From contig CAWCYZ010000004.1 in NCBI GenBank assembly GCA_963799925.1, positions 186,001-250,000 of the forward strand: 64,000 nt of DNA. Reading direction: 5' to 3'. The translations under genes were made by a program, and so were the position numbers. Below are positions 34,956 to 46,806 of the stretch, piece after piece. The notes under the pieces are model-generated. The model was not told where the DNA came from and ran no database searches. It worked only from the letters and a program-made list of their open reading frames with translations. The stretch comes from DATBQN01 sp963799925. Its GTDB lineage: Bacteria > Acidobacteriota > Thermoanaerobaculia > Multivoradales > UBA5704. The stretch's first letter is position 1. Every line of letters begins with the position of its first letter.

Positions 34956-35367
34956 GACCTTCTTCGATACCAACGTCCTGGTCTACCTCTTCGACGAGGA
35001 TTCCCCCGCCAAACGCCGGCGCGCCACCGACCTCTTCGCGGGCTGCGCTCGCGAGGGGCTGATCCTCCTCAGCCCGCAGGTGCTGCAGGAGTTCTACGTG
35101 ACGGTCACGCGGAAGCTCGCCCGGCCGCTCTCGCCCGAGGCGGCCCTCTCGGCGGTCACCCACCTCAACGCCCTCCCCCTCGTCCCCGTCGATGGCGAGA
35201 CCGTCCTTCGTGCCGTCGGCCTCCACCAGAGCGCGTCGCTGTCGCTCTGGGACGCTCTGATCGTGCAGGCGGCGCTCGAGGGAAGCTGCAGAACGATCCT
35301 CAGCGAGGACATGCAACACGGCCGCAGGTTCGGCGAGCTGGTGATCGAGAATCCCTTCGCGGAGTGA
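34945..35367 (+). CDS. PIN-domain toxin (VapC-like ribonuclease)
   Basis: A 140-residue PIN nuclease, expected to cut RNA (often tRNA or rRNA) when free of antitoxin. Active-site acidic residues: Asp8 in FFDTNVLVYLFD, Glu in LLSPQVLQEFYV, Asp in SLWDALIVQAAL and Glu/Asp in ILSEDMQHG. Length and order are normal. Starts within the antitoxin gene (11-bp overlap). Confidence 0.88.
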   Translation: MSARTFFDTNVLVYLFDEDSPAKRRRATDLFAGCAREGLILLSPQVLQEFYVTVTRKLARPLSPEAALSAVTHLNALPLVPVDGETVLRAVGLHQSASLSLWDALIVQAALEGSCRTILSEDMQHGRRFGELVIENPFAE

Positions 35368-35510
35368 AGGGGCCTTGCCAGACGGCACTCCGCGCAGCAG
35401 GGGCAACCTTCCGCGCCCCGGGGAACGCCGTTCCCGCTTTGACTTTCAAGCGGCTGCTTCATAACATGCGAGACTGTTGGACCCAACGAAGGCGGGAAAG
35501 GGGGCGAGGC

Positions 35511-36944
35511 ATGGCGCGGATCCTCGACGTTTCGCTGGCGCTCTGTGTCCTGGTCTGCGGCGGCTGCGCGCGCCACTCCACGCCGGCGTCCACCGCCGGC
35601 GGTGCCGCCCCGGCCGGTCAACCCGATCGGTCCGCTCAGATCGTCGAGCGAGCCCTGGCCTCGATCGAGCCGTTCCATGTGGTCAAGCTGGACACGGCGG
35701 CGATCGCGGCGGCGGCGCGCGCCGGCAGGCCGGTGCACCTTCCCTTCGTCACGTTGGAGAACCGCCTGGTCGTCACGGAGGTGCGGCTCACGCTGCGCAA
35801 CCTTCGCAGCCCGACACTGACCGGCGCCGACATCAAGAACCGTGTCAGCAACTCCTACCGTACCCTGGCCCTGCCGCCGCCCGCGACGTATCAGGGAAGG
35901 GTCGAAGGCAAACCGGGCGCGGCGATCTTGACCATCAACGACCGGGTGGTCGAGGGGAACATCCTCATCTCTCCGGACGGCTGGTCGATCATCGAGCCGC
36001 TCGAGCCGCAGCTGCGGCTACACGGCGTCGACGAGCAGGAGCGGCGGGCGGTGCTCCAGCGCTACGACCACATCGTCTACAACGTCAGGAACCAACACGA
36101 GCACGTCAAGGCGGACGCCGACCTCTTCCACGGCGCCGCACACGGCGCCGCGCCGGCCCATCGCGCGCCGGCCGCGGCGCCGCCGCTGGTCGTCACCTCG
36201 GTCGCGGACGGCGATGACGCGTTCTTCCGCGCCTACCCTCCGAGCTCGGTCATGCCGTTCTGGCTGAAGGAGGAGACGCTCTTCAACGCGCTCGACTGGC
36301 TCTTCAACTGCATCGAGCCGGAGGCTGACGCCGCGAACGGCTACGCGCTCTGTGCCAACACCTTCGACGGCGGCTCCAACGGCTTCCACGCGCGCGTGCA
36401 GCTCGATCGCCTGGAAGCGTGGGAGGCGGGCGGTCCGAACAGCACGGACCGCGACCTGCTGCTGCGCCAGTCGGCGCGCGAGACGCATCAGGCGAGACCG
36501 CCCTGCTGTGGCGAGCCGCACACCGCCGGCCGCTCGTCTCTGGTGTTTTTCTTCAGCGGCCGCACCCTCGCGCCCGGGGCCGGGGTCGCCAGCGTGGCAG
36601 GCCTGGCTGTCTACGGCAGTAGCTGCTTTTCGGACAGCGACTACCTGTGCCACCACGCCCTCACCCAGGTCACGCCCAGCGAGAGCTTCCCCGGCAATGC
36701 CTTCTTCCAGGAGCTGCTCGTCGCGCACGAGGTCGGCCACATCCTGGGCGGCGCCGAGCAGCCGCTGCCCTTCGGAGTCTGCTGGCTCTTCGGCAAACAG
36801 TGCGGTCCCAACCTCATGGGCTCGCTCGCCTTCGATGCCGGCCCCGTCTACCTCTACACGCAGGATGACACTCACGGGGTGATGGGCCCGCTCATGCGGG
36901 AGCGGTTGGGCGGCGGGCAGGAGATTGGCGCTTCAGGCCGTTGA
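35511..36944 (+). CDS. Lipoprotein metalloprotease with HExxHxxGxxE motif
   Basis: A 477-residue lipoprotein: signal peptide and lipobox (VCGGC, Cys about 18), then a ~250-residue region like the propeptide-type front of metzincins. The catalytic helix is LLVAHEVGHILGGAEQP. The HExxHxxG spacing is that of metzincins, but the third zinc position is Glu instead of His or Asp. A later NLMGS could be the Met-turn. Several cysteines (CFSDSDYLC, CWLFGKQC) suggest disulfides. ATG 35511 is preceded by GGGGGCGAGG and gives a proper signal peptide; longer readings do not. Followed by a strong terminator. Substrate unknown. Confidence 0.72.
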   Translation: MARILDVSLALCVLVCGGCARHSTPASTAGGAAPAGQPDRSAQIVERALASIEPFHVVKLDTAAIAAAARAGRPVHLPFVTLENRLVVTEVRLTLRNLRSPTLTGADIKNRVSNSYRTLALPPPATYQGRVEGKPGAAILTINDRVVEGNILISPDGWSIIEPLEPQLRLHGVDEQERRAVLQRYDHIVYNVRNQHEHVKADADLFHGAAHGAAPAHRAPAAAPPLVVTSVADGDDAFFRAYPPSSVMPFWLKEETLFNALDWLFNCIEPEADAANGYALCANTFDGGSNGFHARVQLDRLEAWEAGGPNSTDRDLLLRQSARETHQARPPCCGEPHTAGRSSLVFFFSGRTLAPGAGVASVAGLAVYGSSCFSDSDYLCHHALTQVTPSESFPGNAFFQELLVAHEVGHILGGAEQPLPFGVCWLFGKQCGPNLMGSLAFDAGPVYLYTQDDTHGVMGPLMRERLGGGQEIGASGR

Positions 36945-36950
36945 AAACAA

Positions 36951-36976
36951 GGCCGCCCGGCGACTGCCGGGCGGCC
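36951..36976. terminator. Bidirectional terminator, 11-bp perfect stem
   Basis: GGCCGCCCGGC, loop GACT, GCCGGGCGGCC, 7 bp after the protease stop and between convergent genes. Confidence 0.85.
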
Positions 36977-37032
36977 GAAGGAGGACTGGCGATGAGGGGG
37001 CGGGCTAGAGCGCTAGCGCGCGGACGCCCACC

Positions 37033-38718
37033 CTAGTTGCCGTTGCCGTGCTTCTGCACGACCTTGAAAGCGTCCTTGTTGACCTCGTTCTTCTTGAGGC
37101 CGGTGTTGTTGACGATCACGTCGGAGAGCTTGTAGCTCTCCACTTCCTTGATCTCGTCCTTCGACAGGATGTTCTCGTACCAGAAGCGATCCGCGTCGCG
37201 GACGTCCTGGACCTGCTGCAGGATGACGGCGGTGATCAGGGGGCCGGTGTGGCCCTGCTGCGTGGCGGCCGACTCGCAGATGCCGCCCGCGAAGAGGTCC
37301 ACCTTGTCGGGGCTCGAGTAGATCGAGCTCAGGCGCGCCGACGCCTTGGCATCGAACGCGTCAGACCATTGGACGACGCGCGGCAGGCCGAATCCCTGGC
37401 GGGCGTCGTTGTAGCTCGGCAGGCCGAGCTCCCGGTCGCGCATGACGTTGATCGTCGGCAGGTCGAAGAGGGTCCCCCCCGTCCCCGGCTCGTCGACGAC
37501 CAGCGTGTTGCGCACCCCGTCCGACACCACGCAGTCGACCTTCTCGTGGAGCTGGCCGAGGAACCCGCGCACCACCGCGTCGACGTCCGCGGAGGTCTGG
37601 TAGATGGCGGGCGACTCGAACAGGGAATCGCCGAGGTTGAGCGGCGACATCTGATTGTGCTGCGCGTCCTGCCGCTCCAGCACGCGGGGGAGCAGCGTGT
37701 GGCCGACGCGGTAGAGCGAGGCCGCGAACTCGAGGGCGAGACGGCCGTTGACCGCCGGCTTGTAGCCGCCGTACGGCGGCAGGTTCCGGCCGGTCAGCGC
37801 GGGGACGAACTCGTTGACCGTGATCGACTGCATGAGGCTCGCCACCCACCGGCGGCCGAGCTGGAACAGCTCCTCGTCGGTGAGCGACGGGTCCTGGGCG
37901 GCGTACTCGGCCACCTTCCGGTTGTGCTCGCGCACGAACAGGGTGTGCATCATCGTCAGGCCCGGCGTCTCGTTGCAGCGCGGGAAGAAGTCGCCGCAGA
38001 CGAAGAGCGTCGAGGGGAAGCGGGGGGTCGGCAGGACGGTCGGGGTCCGCGGCAGCAGGTTGGTGCCCGGCTCGACCAGCAGGCGGCCGCCGTGGAACTC
38101 CCGCAGCACGCCCGGCGTCGCTCCTCCGGCGCCCGGGCCGGGCAGGACCTGGCCGTAGCCATAGACCTGCGAGGCGTCGATCCAGCCCGTCTCGGTGTTG
38201 ATCGAGAGGCGGGGGTTCGGGGCCGGCCCGATGCCCGTGCTGGGATCCTGCTGCTGCCGGTTGATGGTCATGAACGGCCGGGTGATCGGATCGAAGAACG
38301 GATCGTTCGCCGGAATGGTCATGTCCATCGGGTCGTTCGGCACCCCATCGACCGAGATGCCGAAGTCGTGGTCGAGGAACTGTCCGAACTGCCAGAGGAA
38401 GTTGTTGGTGCCGCGCGTGTTCAGGACGGGGTTGGGGTCCTGCGCGAACACGTGGTTCGAGATGTCGCGCGGGCTCGGCCGGTCCTGGCCGGGGAACTGC
38501 GACGCGTCGCCGCCGAGGTGGTCCAGGTAGGTGTCCGGCAGGAAGCGCTTCTCCGCGGTGCCCGCCTGGTTGGCGGTCGGATCGCTCAGATTGTGATTGT
38601 GCCCGTCGATCGGCGGGACGTCCGTCACCGGCTGGACGGTGTCGTGCTTGGCGAGAGCTACGCCAGGAGCCACGAGCGCCGTCAAGGCGATGGCTGTTGC
38701 AAGGGGCCCAAATTTCAT
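37033..38718 (-). CDS. Exported animal-type haem peroxidase
   Basis: A 561-residue secreted protein of the peroxidase-cyclooxygenase superfamily. After a signal peptide (cut near ALA-KH) come the calcium/distal haem region FGQFLDHDFG (distal His), the FVREHNR motif of the family and the proximal haem His in LYRVGHTLLPR. NPRLSINTETGWIDASQVYG is the family substrate-channel signature. Such bacterial enzymes oxidise halides or phenols. ATG 38718 has AGGAGAAGAAGG upstream. Monocistronic, convergent with the metalloprotease gene. Confidence 0.92.
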   Translation of the reverse strand: MKFGPLATAIALTALVAPGVALAKHDTVQPVTDVPPIDGHNHNLSDPTANQAGTAEKRFLPDTYLDHLGGDASQFPGQDRPSPRDISNHVFAQDPNPVLNTRGTNNFLWQFGQFLDHDFGISVDGVPNDPMDMTIPANDPFFDPITRPFMTINRQQQDPSTGIGPAPNPRLSINTETGWIDASQVYGYGQVLPGPGAGGATPGVLREFHGGRLLVEPGTNLLPRTPTVLPTPRFPSTLFVCGDFFPRCNETPGLTMMHTLFVREHNRKVAEYAAQDPSLTDEELFQLGRRWVASLMQSITVNEFVPALTGRNLPPYGGYKPAVNGRLALEFAASLYRVGHTLLPRVLERQDAQHNQMSPLNLGDSLFESPAIYQTSADVDAVVRGFLGQLHEKVDCVVSDGVRNTLVVDEPGTGGTLFDLPTINVMRDRELGLPSYNDARQGFGLPRVVQWSDAFDAKASARLSSIYSSPDKVDLFAGGICESAATQQGHTGPLITAVILQQVQDVRDADRFWYENILSKDEIKEVESYKLSDVIVNNTGLKKNEVNKDAFKVVQKHGNGN

Positions 38719-39183
38719 AACCTTCTTCTCCTATACCCTATGGGGATGGATGGGTGCGCACAGCGTCGTGCGGACCCGCGACATCAGCGGGGCTGCCATA
38801 CTCCGCGTACCGCGGCGAAACGGTCCGCCGCGAGGAATCCGGCTGGCGAGCGTCGTCCGTAGATGAGTACTGAAGGACGGTGATCCGGGGCGACGTGCGC
38901 ATGTGAGTGTCCTTCACCGGGGACGGATGGCGGCCCAGCCCATCTGGCGACCGCCCTCTCCAATCTGCTCGTGCCGGGCGCGGATCGAGGGGACGCCGCC
39001 CATCGTCGGCCGTTACGCAAGCTGGTGACAACAGGAAAGGTGCGCCATCTCCCTGGGAGCGGGACAGGGGCTTGCCGATCCGCCGCAAGGCCGATCCGGC
39101 CCGAGGGATGGGCCCCTCCGGGGCGTTCGGTACGCGGGCTTTCGGGCGGGCGTTCGGGCTCCTGACGCCGCTCGCCCGAGACG
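38719..39183. other. 465 bp without a recognisable gene
   Basis: Between the peroxidase start and the S46 peptidase end. Short open frames occur on both strands, but none has a ribosome site or protein-like repeat pattern. It should contain the peroxidase promoter; GGTATAGG close to its ribosome site is the only -10-like string seen. Confidence 0.5.
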
Positions 39184-41372
39184 TCAGTTCGCCGCGCCGA
39201 GCTCCCTGAGGATGCCGCGCGCCGCGTCGCCGTGGAGCGTATCGAGGACCCAGAGGAGATAGCGCACGTCGACGTTGATGTTCCGCGCCACCGCCGGCAG
39301 GTAGCCGAAGTCGTTCGCCACGTTCTCCCAGACACGGTCGAAGTTGACGCCCACGAGCCGGCCGCGGCCGTCGACGACGGGGCTCCCGGAGTTGCCGCCG
39401 GTGGTGTCGGCGTCGGCGAGGAAGTCGACCGGCACGTCTTTGAGGCGCGGGTCGGCGAAGCGGCTCGCCGGAGCTTTCGACGCCACGTCGCACAGCTCGA
39501 CCGGGGCGTCGAACGGGGGCTTGCCCGTCTGCTTCTCCAGGATGCCGGCGACGGTCGTCTGCGGCTCCATCCGCACGCCGTCCTTCGGGTCGTAGCCCTC
39601 GACATGGGCGAAGCTCACGCGGAGGGTGCCGTTGGCGTCGGGGGCGACGGGCTGGCCGGCGTGGGCCATGACGGCGCGCAGCCAGCGCGGGCGCAGGCGC
39701 GACAGGGCGCCGCGGTTGCGGTCCTCTCTCTCCTTGGCGGCGAGGAGCTCGCCGTCCAGCGCGAAGGCGAAGTCGAGGAGCGGATCGTGGCGGGCGCGGA
39801 GCTGGGCGGCGCTCTCGCCGAACATCTTCGTCCGCTCGGCAAGGTCGGCGACGCGGCTCCCGGCGAGGAGGTCGGCGGCCTTCTGCTCGATCGCCTTGCG
39901 GTCGCGCGCCCTCCGCCCAGGAGGCCCTCGACGGCGGGGACGCGGCCCGCCTTGGGAAGGGCGGCGAAGCGGCCCAGGTAGTCGGCGAGGAGGGCCGCCT
40001 CGGTCGGCGGATGGATCTGCTTCTGGTCGAGGCGAAGACGCTCGGCCAGGCGCTCGCGGTTGCGGTCCTGATAGTCGGGCTCGCGCTCGAGGTCCGGCTT
40101 CGCCCGCTCGTCCGCCCAGCGCACGAGGGTGAGCGCGAGATCGAGGGGCTTGGCGCCCCGGTGAGCCATCGCGAGGAGGAAGTCGCGCGCGTAGGCGGCG
40201 CGGCGGGCGGCTACGAGCCGCGCGATCTCGCCCTGGGCGGCGATCGCCTCGCGGAGCTCGGGGCGCTCGCCCTCCCGCTTCGCGGCCCAGCCGAGGACCT
40301 CCCGCTCGGCGCCCTCCTTCGTCTCCAGGACGCGGTAGCGGGCGATCCCCTCCGCCTGGCCGCGCGCGTTCTTCTCGACGTTCTCCAGGCTCTTGATGCG
40401 GCTCGCGAGGGCGATGCGCGCCGCGTCGCCGCTCGCCGAGGCGGCGCTCATCCTGTCGATCCAGGCGCGGTAGAGCTTGGCGACCGACGGGAAGTAGAGG
40501 AGAGCCCTCTCGCGCGCCTCGGCGGTGGTGAGCGACCGATAGGTCATGCCCGGGTAGCCGGCGACCATGACGAACGAGCCCGGCTCGACGCCCTGGGGCG
40601 AGATGGGGAAGTGGTGGGGCGGCCGGTAGGGGACGTTCGCGGCGGCGCGAGGCGCCGGGAGGTTGTCCCGGCCGGCGTAGACGCGCAGGAGAGCGAAGTC
40701 GCCGGCATGGCGCGGCCAGCTCCAGTTGTCCACCTCGCCGCCGAAGTCGCCCACCGAATTGGGCGGCGCGAAGACCACCCGCACGTCGGGGAACTCCAGG
40801 CTCTCGACGAGGACATAGCGCACGCCGCCGTCGTAGGCGGCGACCTCGCAGCGCCGGTGGGGGGCCTTCTCGCAGGCGTCGACCAGCTCCTTGCCCTTGC
40901 GCTCGATGGCGCGGAAGCGCGCCAGGTCGTCCGCGCCCGCCCGGGCGGCCGCACGGTCGACCTCGGCGGTCACGTCGGTGAAGCGGTGGGGGACGGCGAC
41001 CCGCGCCCCCTCGCCGGCGAGCTCGGCGGCGCGGTCCTTGGCGAGGAAGCCGCCGGTGATCAGGTCGGCCGCCGGGGTCGAGTGCTGCTGCAGGAGGGCG
41101 AAGGCGCAGTGGTGGTTGGTGACGAGGAGCCCCTCGGCCGACACGAACCCCGCCGAGCAGCCGCCGAACTTGACGGCGGCGTCCAGGAGGCCGCTCCCCT
41201 CGGGGCTCCACAGCGCCGACGGCGGAAGCTCCAGGCCGAGCCCCGACAGCCACTTCGGATCGTGCTGGAGCACCTGCTCCGGCGTCCATTTCCCTTCCAC
41301 CGCGAAAGCTCCTCTCCCCAGAGCGAGGGTGATCCCCAGCGCCATCCCGACGTGCGTGAGCGTGCGTTTCAT
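39184..41372 (-). pseudogene. S46-family dipeptidyl-peptidase, one frameshift
   Basis: A periplasmic serine dipeptidase (DPP7/DPP11-like) of ~730 residues. Signal peptide (LTHVGMALGITLALGRGAFA), catalytic His in GLLVTNHHCAF, DNWSWPRHAGDFALLR, and the catalytic Ser in TTGGNSGSPVV with GVNFDRVWENVANDFGY are all present. Reading changes frame near 39905-39915 (LLGGG then ARDRKAIEQK), a one- or two-base indel in a GC run; otherwise the gene is complete. It is probably functional with a sequence error, as both halves are well conserved. ATG at 41370-41372. Upstream is a divergent TMEM175-like gene. Confidence 0.9.
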
Positions 41373-41510
41373 GGGCGGGAGTGTAGCGGAGAGGGCCGAG
41401 GATGACCATCGATGCACGTTCCCTCGCCTCACCCGCTTCGGTCGTGGGTCCGTGGGGTCCGCTGCGGGCGACCGCCCTCGGTATGATGAGGGCTCTCGGG
41501 AAAGGCGGCG

Positions 41511-42095
41511 ATGAGCAAGGGACGACTGGAAGCGTTCAGCGACGGCGTGATCGCCATCCTCATCACCATCATGGTGCTCGAGCTCAAGGTGCCGCGCGGC
41601 ACCGGCCTCGCGGCGCTCTCCGGCTTCCTCCCCGTCCTCTGCACCTATGTCCTGAGCTTCGTCTTCCTGGGGATCTACTGGAGCAACCACCATCACCTCT
41701 TCCAGGCGGTCCGGCGGGTCGACGGGCGGGTCCTGTGGGCGAACCTGCACCTGCTCTTCTGGCTCTCGCTCGTCCCCTTCGTCACCGCCTGGATGGGAGA
41801 GCACTCCGCGGCGCCGGTGCCGGTCGCCGTCTACGGCGTCGTCCTCTTCCTCGCCGGATGCGCCTACTACGTCCTGGCCCGGGTGCTCGTCGCGCTCCAC
41901 GGCCAGGAGTCGACCCTGGCGCGGGCGCTCGGCGAGGACCGCAAGGGCATCCTCTCGGTCGTCATCTATGCCGCCGCCGTCGGCCTCGCCTTCGTGCGGC
42001 CGAGCCTCGCCCTCGTCCTCTATGTCGTGGTCGCCGTGATCTGGCTCGTCCCCGACCGGCGGATCGAGAGGATCCTCACCTCGACCGGCGAGTGA
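41511..42095 (+). CDS. TMEM175-type (DUF1211) potassium channel protein
   Basis: A 194-residue membrane protein with six hydrophobic helices. The first has RLEAFSDGVIAILITIMVLE, the FSD motif of TMEM175 channels; bacterial members with one six-helix unit form tetrameric K+ channels. YWSNHHHLFQ follows helix 3, also typical. ATG 41511 follows AAAGG; TATGAT at 41482-41487 may be its -10. Stands alone between convergent and divergent hydrolase genes. Confidence 0.9.
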   Translation: MSKGRLEAFSDGVIAILITIMVLELKVPRGTGLAALSGFLPVLCTYVLSFVFLGIYWSNHHHLFQAVRRVDGRVLWANLHLLFWLSLVPFVTAWMGEHSAAPVPVAVYGVVLFLAGCAYYVLARVLVALHGQESTLARALGEDRKGILSVVIYAAAVGLAFVRPSLALVLYVVVAVIWLVPDRRIERILTSTGE

Positions 42096-42153
42096 GACGG
42101 CGGCGAGCGCTGAGCCGCCGCGAAACCTCGCCGGACGCCTTGGCCGCGGCGCT

Positions 42154-44058
42154 TCACCGGGCGACGGGGAGCTCGAGGACGCTCGGGTGCTCGGCGTCGT
42201 GGTAGAGGGCGACGTGGGCGAGGCGGGCGTCGGCGCCGGACTCGGCCGCCACCGCCTTGCCGCTGCCGTAGTTCTTCTCGAGCTGGCTCGAGTTGAGCGA
42301 CTGGAGCACCAGGCGCAGGCGGCTGCCCTTCGCGATGCGGCGGGCGAACCAGGAGAAGTGGTCGAAGTCGTAGCGCTCGACGGCGCCGGGGACGGCCAGC
42401 GTCTCGCGCTGGCGCGACTCGCGGTAGCGGGCGCGGAGCTGGTCGCTCGCCAGCAGCACGCTCGAGCCGTCGGGCAGGATCTCGTAGAGGCTCGCCGCGA
42501 GGTCGGCGTCCGGCACGTCGAGGGCGAGCCAGACGGAGAGCTTGACGTCGCCGGCGATCTCGGTCGCCGCGGCGAAGGGCGCCGAGTGGTAGACGACGCC
42601 GGCGCCGAAGAGGTTGAGCGCTGCCGTCTGATCGGTGACGAAGTTGGCCACCTCCTTCTCCTCGAGCTCGCCGAAGCGCAGGTCCCGAGGGTCGTAGACC
42701 CAGCGCTCCGGGGGCGACGGCCGGCGCTCCGCGGCGAGCGTCCCCGAGTGGAAGACGTCGCCCCCCTGGGCTGCGGCGGCGGCGGCCTCTTCCGCCGCCG
42801 GCGGGGCGGTCAGGTAGAGGCGGCGGCGCTCGGGGGCGACGGCGTCCAGGTCGTCCGCGTACTTCCAGGTCTCCGCCCCGGCGCCGGTGACGTAGTAGGC
42901 GACGCGCTTCTGCAGGAAGTCCGGCCGCGGGCCGCCCTTCATCGTCCAGTCGTACCACTCGCGGTGCAGACGGTTCAGATCGACGAGGCTGGCGTCGCCG
43001 AGCTCGAGGCCGCCCACCGGCCTCGCCGGGGTGCGCGTGCCGGGGTGATCCCAGGGCCCGATGACGAGGAAGTGCCGCTCCCGCGCGGCGGGATCGCCGT
43101 GGCGCATGTGCTCGCGGTAGTAGGAGAGCGCCCCGAGCTGGTCGGCGTCGTAGTGGCCGGTGATGGTCAGGATGGGCGCCGTCGCCCGCCGGTACTCCTC
43201 CGGGGTCGGCGACATCGCCTGCCAGTAGGCGTCGTAGGCGGGGTGGGCGAGCCACTCCTGGAAGACCGGGTTGGGATTGCCGACCAGGCGGTCGAGGCCG
43301 TCGAAGCGGGCCTGCCGCCGGTACAGGTCGAGGAACTTCCGGCTCCAGAAGGAGAACTCGCCGAAGAGGTTGCGGTTGTTGGCCGCGCCGCCGGTGTAGG
43401 TGAGCCACTGGATGGCATAGCTCACGGGGATGCCGCCGCTGTCGGGGAAATCGAGCCCGGGATGCACCGCGGCGGCCGGCACGATGGTCGCGAGATGGGG
43501 CGGCGCGGCTTTCAAGGTCGCCCACTGGTCGTAACCCGCGTACGAGCCGCCCCACATGGCGACCTTGCCGTTCGACCACGGCTGCCGGGCGAGGAACTCG
43601 ACGACGTCGTAGCCGTCCCGCGCCTCCTGGGCGAAGGGCGTGAAGCGGCCCCCCGAGCTGCCGCGGCCGCGCACGTCGACGAGCACGAAGACGTAGCCGT
43701 GGCGGGCGAAGTAGAGCCCGCGCTCGTGGTAGCTGTCGCCGATGTAGGGGGTGAGCGTGAAGACGACCGGCAGCGGCTCCGTCTGCCCGGCGGGCTTGTA
43801 CACCGTGCCGTTCAAGAGCACGCCGTCGCCGAGCGGGATCTTCAACCCCCAGACGAGGTCGATCCCCGCCGTGTCGCCCGCCGTCTCCGCGGCCGCGGCC
43901 GGCGTCGGCCGCGGCCCGGCGAGGAGGACCGCCAGCAGAACGGACACGACGACCCAGCCCATGGTCCGCCGCCGATCCCCTCCCGTCGCGGGCCGGCGTT
44001 CGCCGCCGCAGAGCCTCTGGCAGCGTCGCCCGATCACAGCGCCTCGATCGCTCGACAT
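42154..44058 (-). CDS. Exported CocE/NonD-type (S15) hydrolase
   Basis: A 634-residue serine hydrolase of the CocE/X-Pro dipeptidase class. The alpha/beta core has DVRGRGSSGG (oxyanion region), WGGSYAGYDQW (nucleophile Ser in GxSYxG), GHYDADQLGA (acid) and WDHPG with the histidine; a jelly-roll C-terminal domain (about 380-634) completes the family layout. The start is ATG 44058 after AAAGGACG; a hydrophobic segment at about residues 34-54 serves as signal or anchor. Substrate (peptide or ester) is not evident. Divergent from the miaE-like gene. Confidence 0.88.
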   Translation of the reverse strand: MSSDRGAVIGRRCQRLCGGERRPATGGDRRRTMGWVVVSVLLAVLLAGPRPTPAAAAETAGDTAGIDLVWGLKIPLGDGVLLNGTVYKPAGQTEPLPVVFTLTPYIGDSYHERGLYFARHGYVFVLVDVRGRGSSGGRFTPFAQEARDGYDVVEFLARQPWSNGKVAMWGGSYAGYDQWATLKAAPPHLATIVPAAAVHPGLDFPDSGGIPVSYAIQWLTYTGGAANNRNLFGEFSFWSRKFLDLYRRQARFDGLDRLVGNPNPVFQEWLAHPAYDAYWQAMSPTPEEYRRATAPILTITGHYDADQLGALSYYREHMRHGDPAARERHFLVIGPWDHPGTRTPARPVGGLELGDASLVDLNRLHREWYDWTMKGGPRPDFLQKRVAYYVTGAGAETWKYADDLDAVAPERRRLYLTAPPAAEEAAAAAAQGGDVFHSGTLAAERRPSPPERWVYDPRDLRFGELEEKEVANFVTDQTAALNLFGAGVVYHSAPFAAATEIAGDVKLSVWLALDVPDADLAASLYEILPDGSSVLLASDQLRARYRESRQRETLAVPGAVERYDFDHFSWFARRIAKGSRLRLVLQSLNSSQLEKNYGSGKAVAAESGADARLAHVALYHDAEHPSVLELPVAR

Positions 44059-44234
44059 GACGTGTCGTCCTTTCAACTCAACGTTGGAACGGATCAGAGT
44101 TGCAGGACTCTACCGCGGTTTGGCGGTGCTGGACGCGGGTGCTGACGGTGCGTCCGGCACCCGGGCCGCCTGCCTCGACCGGCTCTGAGATCCCGGCCGG
44201 CTTCGACCTGCCGGCCTCGCGATACGATCCCTCC

Positions 44235-44876
44235 GTGCAGCGTTTACTGGACGAGAGCGGCCCGGTCGATCCGGTCCACTACGAGGAGGTCTACGCTACC
44301 CTTCCTCTCCTGCACGCGACCCCCCGCTCGTGGGCGGAGCTCGCCGCGGCGAACCTTCCGGAGTTCCTGGCCGACCATGCGGTCTGCGAGCAGCAGGTGG
44401 CCCTGTACGCCCTGTCGCTCGCCGGCTACTACCCGGACGACGCCGATCTCGTGGAGCACGCCGCGGCGCTCGCCGCCGAGGAGGTGCAGCACTTCCGGCG
44501 GGTGCTGGCCATCCTGAAGCGGCGGGAGTGGCCGCTCCAAGGGCGGCGGCGGAACCCCTGGGCGCAAGGCCTGCGGGCGCAGATCGTCTCCGGCCGCGAG
44601 CCCTGGACCAAGGTGGACCGCCTCCTCTTCGGCGCCATGATCGAGGCGCGGAGCTGCGAGCGGTTCACCCGGCTCCTGGAGGTGGTCGAGGACCGGGAGG
44701 TGGCGCACCTGCTCGCCGACCTCGGTCCCGCGGAGCGCCGCCACTGGCAGCTCTTCTTCCAGCTCGCCGGCCGCGAGGTCGACGCCGACGGCCTGGCGAC
44801 CCGCTTCCAGCGCTGGCGGGAGCTCGAGGCCGACCTCGCCCGCGGCCTCGGGATCTCCCCCGCGGTCCACGGCTGA
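44235..44876 (+). CDS. MiaE-like tRNA hydroxylase (ferritin-like di-iron)
   Basis: A ferritin-like di-iron protein of about 213 residues, matching tRNA-(ms2io6A37) hydroxylase. ANLPEFLADHAVCEQQVALYALSL and AAEEVQHFRRVLAILKRR carry the first Glu/ExxH iron ligands, and MIEARSCERF and GPAERRHWQLFF the second set. MiaE hydroxylates the isopentenyl group of modified A37. The GTG at 44235 matches the family length; an upstream ATG at 44100 would add 45 residues from non-conserved sequence containing a 22-bp repeat shared with the ABC gene. Convergent with the ABC exporter genes. Confidence 0.82.
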   Translation: MQRLLDESGPVDPVHYEEVYATLPLLHATPRSWAELAAANLPEFLADHAVCEQQVALYALSLAGYYPDDADLVEHAAALAAEEVQHFRRVLAILKRREWPLQGRRRNPWAQGLRAQIVSGREPWTKVDRLLFGAMIEARSCERFTRLLEVVEDREVAHLLADLGPAERRHWQLFFQLAGREVDADGLATRFQRWRELEADLARGLGISPAVHG

Positions 44877-44963
44877 CCGGCCGCGCCGGCCTGGAAACTA
44901 GCCCTCCCGATTCGCCGACACGCCGGTCCCCACGAGGACTTCGTGGCAGGCGCTCACGCCCGA

Positions 44964-46789
<1,826 letters not shown>

Positions 46790-46806
<17 letters not shown>

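Noticed and set aside
38738..38902. 54-residue ORF upstream of the peroxidase gene
   Set aside because: No ribosome site, composition like the surrounding non-coding DNA, no recognisable similarity.
41129..41160. Haem or CxxC motif in the S46 gene
   Set aside because: The string belongs to the catalytic His region of the S46 peptidase (NHHCAF), a family feature.
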